Origin: Acidobacteriota bacterium | GTDB taxonomy: Bacteria; Acidobacteriota; Terriglobia; Bryobacterales; Bryobacteraceae | Assembly: GCA_023380575.1 (NCBI GenBank) | Contig: JAMCRM010000220.1 | Coordinates: 2,949 to 10,829, forward strand | Direction: 5' to 3' | DNA length: 7,881 bases | Part shown: positions 1 through 5,640 of the stretch, in pieces | How the letters are laid out: every line of letters starts with the position of its first letter | Position numbering within the stretch: the first letter of the stretch is position 1 | Notes under the pieces: model-generated | Database searches by the model: none | What the model was told of the DNA's origin: nothing | Seen by the model: the letters and a program-made list of their open reading frames with translations, nothing else | Translations under genes and position numbers: made by a program

Positions 1-1002
1 TCCAGCAGCCTGGTTAAGAAAGGCGCCCCGGTGGTGCGCTTCGACCCCAGCAGCACACGGCAGCAACTGGCCGAGAAAGAAGCCGTTCTGAAGCAGGCGC
101 AGGCCACCCTGGACCAAGCCGTGGCGCAGGCCCGCATCACCGCCGAGCAGGATAAACGCGACCTTGCCAAGGCCCGCTACGACATGGAGCGCGCGCGGCT
201 GGAAGCCTCCAAAAAGGAGATCGTCAGCCGCCTGCAGGGCGAGGAAAGCATGATCGACTACGGACTGGCGCAGCAGAATCTCAAGGTGGCCGAAGCCACC
301 ATGGCCCTGCACGATGCCTCCGACAAGGCCAAGGTCGCCTCCCTTACGCGCCAGCGCCAAAAGGCCCAGGCGGAGGTCGATTTGACGAAATTCCGGCTCA
401 GCCAGATGGAGATCAAGGCTCCCCTGAGCGGCCTGATCGTCTATCTGACCAACTATTCGCAGGGGTGGATCAACGCCAAGCCCTTCAAGGTGGGGGACCA
501 GGTGTGGCCGGGCGCGGGCCTGGCCGAACTTCCCGACCTTTCCACCCTCGAGATGGAGGGCAGGGTGGAGGAGACCGACCGCGGCCGCGTGAGCCCGGGG
601 ACCGAGGTGCGCGTCCGCATCGACTCCTTGCCCGAATTGAATATCCCGGCCCAGCTTACGGCCGTTTCGCCCCTGACGCGGCAGAATCTTGCCGAATGGC
701 CTCCCACACGCAGTTTCCTGGGCACCGCCCGAATGCTCCAGGCGGACCCGCGGCTGCGGCCGGGTATGAACGGCAGTATGGATGTGGTGATTAACCGCAT
801 TCCAGTCGCCATCAGCATCCCGGCCAAGGCTCTTTTCATGCGGAACGGCAAGCCGGTGGTGTGGATAGCCACCGGGAGGCAATACCGGGCCATAGAGGTC
901 GAGGTTCTGGCCCGCAACCCCGATGAGGTGGCGGTAAAGGGGATACAGGCGCAAACCATGGTTACCCTCACGGAACCTGAAGCAAAGGACCGTCAATCAT
1001 GA
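1..1002 (+). CDS. HlyD-type periplasmic adaptor subunit of an ABC efflux system (5' partial)
   Basis: This gene is open from the first base, so the N-terminal membrane anchor and the start lie outside the window; the GTG at 31 is an internal valine, not a start. The visible 333 residues have adaptor (membrane fusion protein) order. The end of the first lipoyl half (KKGAPVVRFD) is followed by a charged, alanine-rich coiled-coil hairpin at about 18-135. The second lipoyl half begins at KAPLSG and runs to about 180, a beta-barrel ends at RLRPGM, and a membrane-proximal domain covers about 268-325. Such proteins form a periplasmic conduit between a MacB-type permease and an outer-membrane channel. 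The second lipoyl half carries an aromatic-containing insertion (near YSQGW) that the next gene also has. The gene ends in an ATGA overlap with that gene, so the two are translationally coupled. The exported substrate cannot be inferred. Confidence 0.88.
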   Translation, partial: SSSLVKKGAPVVRFDPSSTRQQLAEKEAVLKQAQATLDQAVAQARITAEQDKRDLAKARYDMERARLEASKKEIVSRLQGEESMIDYGLAQQNLKVAEATMALHDASDKAKVASLTRQRQKAQAEVDLTKFRLSQMEIKAPLSGLIVYLTNYSQGWINAKPFKVGDQVWPGAGLAELPDLSTLEMEGRVEETDRGRVSPGTEVRVRIDSLPELNIPAQLTAVSPLTRQNLAEWPPTRSFLGTARMLQADPRLRPGMNGSMDVVINRIPVAISIPAKALFMRNGKPVVWIATGRQYRAIEVEVLARNPDEVAVKGIQAQTMVTLTEPEAKDRQS

Positions 1003-2282
1003 AAAGCAAGGCACTGCTTGGGGTGACATTGTTGGCCGTATTGTCGCTGGCATCCTGGGCCGGTTTGCGGCTGCGGTGGTCCCCGGCGCAGGCGTCCTCT
1101 GAGGCGGTGCCCACGGCGCGGGTGAAGCGCGGCGATGTGACCGTGGTGGTCACGGCCAAGGGCGAGTTGCAGGGGGGCAACTCGGAGATGCTGACCGCTC
1201 CCATGACCGGCGGCAGCGACATGGCCATCACGTTCCTGCGCGGTTCCGGAGACCTGGTCAAAGCCGGCGAAGAGGTAGCCAGATTCGACACCACGGAACA
1301 GGAATTCAAACTCAAGGAGGCCGAAGCCGATCTGGCCGAAGCCGAGCAGCAACTGGTTCGTGCCAAGGCGGAGAACGACGCGGCCGGGGAGGAGGCCCGT
1401 TATTCCCTCACCGGAGCCAAAACCGAAATCACACTGGCCGAACTGGAAGTGCGGCGTAATCCGTTAGTCTCATCCATCACGGCGCAGCAGAACAACCTGG
1501 CGCTCGAAGCCGCGCGGGATACCCTCAGCCAGATCCAGCACGATATGGCCAACCGGCAGGCCACCTCCGCCGCCGCTATTGCCATCCAGGAAGCCGCCCG
1601 CAACAAGGCCCGGGTCCAGGCGGAGATGGCCCGCCGGAACATCGAAAACATGACTCTCCGGGCCAAATCCACCGGCTACGTCAACGTGCAGCAGAACACC
1701 GGCGGCAATATGTACTTCTACGGCATGGTGCTGCCACAACTTCAGGTCGGCGATACCGTGCGCGCGGGCATGGCGGTGGCCCAGATACCGGACCTGAAGG
1801 ATTGGGAAATCGTCGCCAGCATCAACGAACTGGACCGCGGCCATATCTCGACGGGCCAGAAAGCGGGGGTTGCCATCGCCGCCCTGCCCGGCAAGCTATT
1901 CACCGGCAAGGTCAAAGCCGTGGGCGGCACCACCGGCCCCCCGTGGGACAGGCGCTTCGATTGCCGCCTCACCCTGGACAACCCGTCCCCGGAACTGCGC
2001 CCCGGTATGAGCACCATCATCAAGATCGTCACCGGAGTGGTACCCAACGGCCTCTGGGTGCCTTCGCAGGCGGTTTTCGAGAGCGATGGCCGCAGTTTCG
2101 TTTACCTGGTGGCGCCCACGGGCGTCTTCAGGCGTGACGTGACCCTGGTGCGGCGCAGCGAAAGCCAAGTGGTAATTGCCGGCGTCAACGAGGGCCAACT
2201 GGTTTCGCTCGCCAGTCCCGAACAGATCGCGGCCGGCAAAACCGCCCGGTCCGGCGGCGCACTCAAGGCTCTAAAGCAATGA
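999..2282 (+). CDS. HlyD-type periplasmic adaptor subunit, second of a tandem pair
   Basis: This is a complete 427-residue adaptor. An N-terminal hydrophobic anchor (about 5-22, no lipobox cysteine) is followed by a first lipoyl half to about 98, with the VKAGEEVARFD motif. An alpha-helical coiled-coil hairpin covers about 100-215, and the second lipoyl half starts at LRAKSTGYV and runs to about 265. A beta-barrel (about 266-345) ends in ELRPGM, and a membrane-proximal domain covers about 350-410. The start is supported by AAGGA at 985-989, nine bases before ATG, and by the ATGA overlap with the upstream adaptor. The stop overlaps the permease start in the same way. It resembles its upstream neighbour in domain order, in the hairpin-tip segment (AQQNNLALEAA against AQQNLKVAEA) and in the lipoyl insertion, which suggests an old tandem duplication. 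It probably assembles with the downstream permease, but whether both adaptors mix in one complex is unknown. Confidence 0.88.
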   Translation: MKSKALLGVTLLAVLSLASWAGLRLRWSPAQASSEAVPTARVKRGDVTVVVTAKGELQGGNSEMLTAPMTGGSDMAITFLRGSGDLVKAGEEVARFDTTEQEFKLKEAEADLAEAEQQLVRAKAENDAAGEEARYSLTGAKTEITLAELEVRRNPLVSSITAQQNNLALEAARDTLSQIQHDMANRQATSAAAIAIQEAARNKARVQAEMARRNIENMTLRAKSTGYVNVQQNTGGNMYFYGMVLPQLQVGDTVRAGMAVAQIPDLKDWEIVASINELDRGHISTGQKAGVAIAALPGKLFTGKVKAVGGTTGPPWDRRFDCRLTLDNPSPELRPGMSTIIKIVTGVVPNGLWVPSQAVFESDGRSFVYLVAPTGVFRRDVTLVRRSESQVVIAGVNEGQLVSLASPEQIAAGKTARSGGALKALKQ

Positions 2283-3520
2283 AAATTCTATCGGATTTCG
2301 CCCAGGGCGCGGCCAACCTGCGCGCCCAGAAGACCCGGACCATGCTCACCGCGCTGGGCATCGTGTTCGGGGTCGGCTCGGTGATCGGGATGCTGGCCAT
2401 CGGCGCGGGCGCGCGCGAAGAGTCCCTCAGTTTCATCGAACAACTGGGGGTTCGCAACGTGCTCATCGAGTCGCGCCCGGCCACCAGCCAGGAGGAATTG
2501 CAGCAGCGCCGGCGATCGTCGCCCGGTCTCACGGAACGCGACGCGCGCATTCTGGCGGCCAACATCGAGTCACTGGAGACGCTTTCCATCCGCCGTTCCC
2601 TGCACCCCGCCCTGGTCCTGCCGAAATCCGCCAAGGACGTGCCGGATCTCTATGGCGTGCGGCCCTCCTACGCGGCCATCCATAACCTGCACACCTCCGA
2701 AGGCCGCTTCTTCGACGACGCCCACGACACCGCCAGTGCCGCCGTATGCGTGCTGGGCGAGACTGCCAAAGTAAACCTGCTCGGCTATGAGCCGGCCATA
2801 GGCAAGTTGGTGAAAGTGAACGACACCTGGCTGGAGGTGGCCGGGGTGCTCCGCCACCAGGTCGAAACCGGCCAGTCGAGCGGCGGCAAGATGCTGGACC
2901 TGGATAACGTCATCTACATACCTTTCAACACTTTCCAGTACCGTTTCTGGGACCGCGGCAGCTCCATGAAGGACGAACTCGACGGCATCGACCTGCGGCT
3001 CAAATCCGAAGCGGACAGCGTGCAGGTTGCCAAGGTGGTAATGGCCATTCTCAATTCCACGCACCACAGCGTTCAGGACTTCGGCGTCACCATACCGGCG
3101 GCGCTGCTTGCCCAACAGCAGCGCACCCAGACCATCTTCACCTACGTGATGGTGGCGATTGCGGCCATTTCGCTACTGGTGGGCGGCATCGGGATCATGA
3201 ACATCGTGCTGGCGACGGTGCTGGAGCGGACGCGCGAGATCGGCATCCGCCGCGCCACGGGAGCGCGACAGATGGATATCCTGCGGCAGTTTCTCATCGA
3301 ATCGGTGTTGATCTCGGTGAGCGGAGGGCTGTTGGGAATCGGGTTCGGCTTTTTCCTGGCCTGGCTGATCGCCCGCACGGCGGACTGGAAGACCATTGTG
3401 ACCCCGTCAAGCGTGCTGGTCGCATTTGGAGTTTCCGTGATGGTGGGGGTAGTGTTCGGGATCTACCCGGCTTTGAAAGCCTCGCGCATCAACCCGATTG
3501 AAGCGTTGCGGTATGAGTAG
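2279..3520 (+). CDS. MacB-type ABC transporter permease (MacB_PCD plus FtsX domains)
   Basis: This 413-residue inner-membrane protein has type VII ABC (MacB/FtsX) topology. TM1 is at about 21-45 (TALGIVFGVGSVIGM). A large periplasmic core domain follows at about 46-285, then TM2 (about 286-312, SLLVGGIGIMNI). The conserved cytoplasmic coupling stretch EIGIRRATGA is at 320-329. TM3 (about 337-364) and TM4 (about 378-398) precede the family ending PALKASRINPIEALRYE. There is no nucleotide-binding domain, unlike the fused E. coli MacB, so a separate ATPase is needed; none is adjacent on the 3' side, and it may lie upstream of the window. The start overlaps the adaptor stop (ATGA) with a weak AAGG at 2265-2268. 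Members of this family act as mechanotransmitters in drug, lipoprotein or peptide export, and the substrate here cannot be told. The 3' end faces the convergent DUF2103-like gene across only 12 bases, with no obvious terminator hairpin. Confidence 0.93.
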   Translation: MKILSDFAQGAANLRAQKTRTMLTALGIVFGVGSVIGMLAIGAGAREESLSFIEQLGVRNVLIESRPATSQEELQQRRRSSPGLTERDARILAANIESLETLSIRRSLHPALVLPKSAKDVPDLYGVRPSYAAIHNLHTSEGRFFDDAHDTASAAVCVLGETAKVNLLGYEPAIGKLVKVNDTWLEVAGVLRHQVETGQSSGGKMLDLDNVIYIPFNTFQYRFWDRGSSMKDELDGIDLRLKSEADSVQVAKVVMAILNSTHHSVQDFGVTIPAALLAQQQRTQTIFTYVMVAIAAISLLVGGIGIMNIVLATVLERTREIGIRRATGARQMDILRQFLIESVLISVSGGLLGIGFGFFLAWLIARTADWKTIVTPSSVLVAFGVSVMVGVVFGIYPALKASRINPIEALRYE

Positions 3521-3532
3521 CTTCCCGGGCTA

Positions 3533-3838
3533 TCAGCCGCCCAGATCCGCCCCGGCGCGCTCAAATGCCCGGCTGAGCTCGTCTTTCGTTAACGTGGTGC
3601 TCACAAACAGCTCCTGGCGCGCACCCGCGCTGAGGGCGATCACCTTCCAGCCGTTCTGTGTGGGAACCGTCACGCGCGCCTTTACTTTGCCCCGTGCGTC
3701 CCGCACCGGCCGGATCACCCCTGGAATCACCGAGCGGATCTCCGGGTTGGCGGCCAGCACTTCCTCGAGGATTTCCCGCACCCCGTCGATGATGCTGTGT
3801 TCGATTTTGAGCTTGTCTTTCGCCGTGCGCAGCCGCAT
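3533..3838 (-). CDS. DUF2103-like small protein of unknown function
   Basis: This is a complete 101-residue protein with no signal peptide or membrane segment, so it is probably cytoplasmic. From memory, its pattern resembles DUF2103, described as predicted metal-binding proteins of archaea and cyanobacteria. It has a histidine followed by I-x-G (H14, then IIDG), an IPG element at 38-40 with arginines after it, a beta-rich middle (KVKARVTVP), GWK at 63-65 and a QELFV element at 75-79. No catalytic role is established, and I cannot verify the family match without a profile search. The gene starts 10 bases after the pcm stop on the same strand, with only a weak purine stretch (CTGGAAA) before its ATG. 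It is therefore probably co-transcribed and partly coupled with pcm. Its 3' end lies 12 bases from the convergent permease gene. Confidence 0.7.
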   Translation of the reverse strand: MRLRTAKDKLKIEHSIIDGVREILEEVLAANPEIRSVIPGVIRPVRDARGKVKARVTVPTQNGWKVIALSAGARQELFVSTTLTKDELSRAFERAGADLGG

Positions 3839-3848
3839 GATTTCCAGT

Positions 3849-4526
3849 CTAGCGCCAGCCCCCTTCGCCCTTCAGCGGGACAAAACGGCAATAGCTGGCT
3901 ACGTGCGAATCGATATGCCCGCCGCGCTTGCGGATGAGCAGCAGTTCCTGATCGGCCAGTTGGCCCACCGGGATCACCAGGCGGCCGTCTTCGCGCAACT
4001 GGTCCAGTAACGGCTGGGGAACCTCCGGCGCGGCCGCGGCCACGGAAATGGCGTCATAGGGCGCCTGTTCGGGGTAGCCCCGTGAGCCGTCCGCACAGAC
4101 CACCGTGATTTTTCCGCCCAGTCCCAGGCGCCTGAGGTTGGCCTCCGCCAGCGCCGCCAGGGCGGGAATGATCTCCACTGCGATCACGCGCGCGGCCAGC
4201 GCCCCGAACACGGCGGCCGCGTAGCCCGAGCCGGCGCCGATATCCAGCACGCTCTCCTCACCCTTCAACTCCAGCAACTCGGCCATCAGGGCGGTCATAT
4301 ACGGTTGCGAAAGGGTCTGCCCCCACCCGAACGGTTGCGAAAGGGTCTGCCCGTAGCCGATCGGCACGGGAGCATCCTGATAGCTCGAAACGCGGTACTC
4401 GACAGGCGCGAACTCTTCCCGGGGGATGGCCCCCATGGCCCCCAGCACACGCGCATTGCGAATCCCGCGGCGGCGCAGTTGGCGCTCTACCATTTCGCGC
4501 CTTTCCGTGGCCCAATCGGGAATCAT
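3849..4526 (-). CDS. pcm: Protein-L-isoaspartate O-methyltransferase with duplicated GQTLSQP loop
   Basis: Pcm uses S-adenosylmethionine to methylate isoaspartyl residues in damaged proteins and so starts their repair in the cytoplasm. The 225-residue product has the family features in order. A helical N-terminus contains RRRGI-NARVL and AIPREEF, followed by the active-site loop GQTLSQP. The AdoMet motif I is VLDIGAGSGYAAAVF (93-107), then the acidic motif VIAVEI (114-119) and VVCADGSRGYPEQAPYDAI. The post-motif is AAAPEVPQPLLDQL, with GRLVIPVG at 181-188, and the usual FVPL-GEGGW ending. The odd feature is that the loop occurs twice in tandem, at 56-65 and 66-75, a 10-residue insertion relative to the family. 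ATG is preceded by GGGGTG (4537 to 4532 on the minus strand) five bases upstream. The gene is divergent from the isocitrate dehydrogenase gene and lies 10 bases upstream of the DUF2103-like gene. Confidence 0.95.
   Translation of the reverse strand: MIPDWATERREMVERQLRRRGIRNARVLGAMGAIPREEFAPVEYRVSSYQDAPVPIGYGQTLSQPFGWGQTLSQPYMTALMAELLELKGEESVLDIGAGSGYAAAVFGALAARVIAVEIIPALAALAEANLRRLGLGGKITVVCADGSRGYPEQAPYDAISVAAAAPEVPQPLLDQLREDGRLVIPVGQLADQELLLIRKRGGHIDSHVASYCRFVPLKGEGGWR
4301..4360 (-). repeat. 30-bp imperfect tandem duplication inside pcm
   Basis: Two head-to-tail 30-bp copies, 4301-4330 and 4331-4360, agree at 27 of 30 positions, including an unbroken 22-base run at the start of each. The differences are at 4323/4353, 4324/4354 and 4326/4356. 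Because the unit is ten codons, the reading frame is kept. The two protein copies read IGYGQTLSQP and FGWGQTLSQP. One difference within the repeat is silent (GGC to GGG), and two together change Tyr to Trp. The divergence argues against a simple assembly stutter and for a duplication that has persisted and drifted. Confidence 0.95.
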
Positions 4527-4542
4527 CGTTTCACCCCGCCGC

Positions 4543-4549
4543 TATAATA
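4543..4549. promoter_or_regulatory. Near-symmetrical -10 element between divergent pcm and idh
   Basis: The + strand has a perfect TATAAT at 4543-4548. Seven bases (4549-4555) separate it from the idh ATG at 4556. Transcription normally begins about seven bases past the -10 box, so the expected start is at or next to the A of ATG, giving a leaderless mRNA; no Shine-Dalgarno sequence precedes this ATG. On the minus strand the same bases read TATTAT (4549 to 4544), one mismatch from consensus, and would start pcm mRNA near 4537, just at its GGGGTG ribosome-binding site. I find no good TTGACA-like -35 box at 16-18 bp spacing for the + direction or at 17 bp for the minus direction, so activator or UP-element help is possible. 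This rests on sequence only. Confidence 0.6.
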
Positions 4550-4555
4550 GCCTTA

Positions 4556-5566
4556 ATGCCGCATCAAATCACCCTGATACCAGGGGACGGGATTGGACCA
4601 GAAGTGGCCGAAGCCACCGTTCGCGCCGTGGCGGCCACCGGAGTCGATATCGAATGGGAGCGCGTGGACGCGGGGGCACGGGCCCTGGCGGAAACGGGAC
4701 ACCTGCTGCCTGATGAAGTCTTCGCCTCCCTGGAAATGACCCGGGTAGGGCTCAAGGGCCCCACCTCCACTCCCATCGGCGGCGGCCACCAAAGCATCAA
4801 CGTCGCATTGCGAAGAAAACTCAATTTGTATGTCAATTTCCGCCCCGTGCGGCGGTTGCCCGGCCTGAAGTCGCGTTTCGCCGATGTCACCATTGACCTC
4901 GCCCTCTTCCGCGAGAATACCGAAGACCTCTATTCCGGCCTGGAGCACGAAGTGGTGCCGGACGTGGTGGAAAGCCTCAAGATCATCACCAAGGCCGCTT
5001 CCATGCACATCGCCGAAGCTACTTTCGCCTACGCGCGGCGCGAGGGACGCCGCAAGGTGACGGCCGTGCACAAGGCCAACATCATGAAGCTTTCCGACGG
5101 CCTGTTTTTGAAATGCTGCCGCGATGTTGCCGGGCATCATCCGGATATCCAGTACAACGAACTGATTGTGGACAACGCCTGTATGCAGATGGTAATGCGG
5201 CCGGAAATCTTCGACCTGCTAGTGCTGCCGAACCTCTATGGCGACATCATGTCGGACCTCGCCGCCGGGCTGGTGGGCGGCCTTGGGATCGTGCCCGGTG
5301 CCAATATAGGGGAGCACCATGCCATCTTCGAAGCCGTCCACGGCACCGCTCCCGACATTGCCGGCAAGGCCCTGGCCAACCCCACCGCGCTGATGCAATC
5401 CGCCGCCCTGATGCTCAACCACATAGGGGAGCGGCAGGCGGCCCGTTGTCTTCAGCGCGGTATCGAGGCCACCTACGCGGAAGCGAAGCACCTTACCCGC
5501 GACGTAGGCGGCAATTCGGACACGAATACGTTTACCGAAGCCGTTATCCGGCACATCCGCGGGTAG
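4556..5566 (+). CDS. NAD-type isocitrate dehydrogenase
   Basis: This enzyme oxidatively decarboxylates isocitrate to 2-oxoglutarate in the TCA cycle. The 336-residue length is that of the short isocitrate/isopropylmalate dehydrogenase fold. Visible features are the N-terminal LIPGDGIGPEV (7-17) and the isocitrate-contact element S80-I-N82 with R86. R96 (NFRPV), R119 in FRENTEDLYSG, Y126, K173 (VHKANIM), D206 (VDNACMQM) and the metal-binding aspartates D230 and D234 in NLYGDIMSD also match. The S-x-N-x-x-x-R pattern fits isocitrate rather than isopropylmalate as substrate. Cofactor choice is inferred from HGTAPDIAG: Asp267-Ile268 stand where NADP-dependent E. coli Icd has Lys344-Tyr345, the known NAD signature. 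ATG is chosen because the family N-terminus starts there, although there is no Shine-Dalgarno sequence and TATAAT lies seven bases upstream. Isopropylmalate or homoisocitrate dehydrogenase is the less likely alternative. Confidence 0.88.
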   Translation: MPHQITLIPGDGIGPEVAEATVRAVAATGVDIEWERVDAGARALAETGHLLPDEVFASLEMTRVGLKGPTSTPIGGGHQSINVALRRKLNLYVNFRPVRRLPGLKSRFADVTIDLALFRENTEDLYSGLEHEVVPDVVESLKIITKAASMHIAEATFAYARREGRRKVTAVHKANIMKLSDGLFLKCCRDVAGHHPDIQYNELIVDNACMQMVMRPEIFDLLVLPNLYGDIMSDLAAGLVGGLGIVPGANIGEHHAIFEAVHGTAPDIAGKALANPTALMQSAALMLNHIGERQAARCLQRGIEATYAEAKHLTRDVGGNSDTNTFTEAVIRHIRG

Positions 5567-5640
5567 ACACAAATCTTTACGTAACCCGGCCTAACTCCTT
5601 AGCACCAATGTAATTAAGGGTAGAAGGAGGGCTGGGAACA
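5567..5640 (+). promoter_or_regulatory. Leader of the macA-like operon: weak -10, strong RBS, possible RBS-masking stem
   Basis: This 74-base gap is visibly more AT-rich than the genes around it. It holds TGTAAT at 5609-5614, five of six matches to the -10 consensus, which would start RNA near 5621. I see no matching -35 box. A strong Shine-Dalgarno sequence AGGAGG at 5625-5630 sits ten bases before the ATG at 5641 and fixes that start. CTCCTT at 5595-5600 is exactly complementary to AAGGAG at 5624-5629, and part of the same arm (CCTTA, 5597-5601) can instead pair with TAAGG at 5615-5619. A transcript starting further upstream could therefore mask or expose the ribosome-binding site. The stems are short, so this is a suggestion only. 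No terminator for the preceding gene is evident. Confidence 0.35.

Noticed and set aside
31..33. GTG as the start of the first adaptor
   Set aside because: The reading frame is open to base 1 and the upstream codons encode the expected lipoyl motif (SLVKKGAPVVRFD), so the gene continues beyond the window edge.
3515..3540. Bidirectional terminator between the convergent permease and DUF2103-like genes
   Set aside because: The gap contains a CCCGGG palindrome but no stem-loop of useful length and no T-tract on either strand.
4562..4567. TTGATG on the minus strand as a -35 box for pcm
   Set aside because: It is only 12 bases from the TATTAT box, too short for a standard sigma-70 spacer.
4553..5140. 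Long minus-strand open frame opposite idh, and similar ones opposite the adaptors and permease (453-971, 2570-3115, 6331-6861)
   Set aside because: They lie wholly antisense to genes with unmistakable family motifs, resemble no family I know, and are expected by chance in GC-rich coding DNA.
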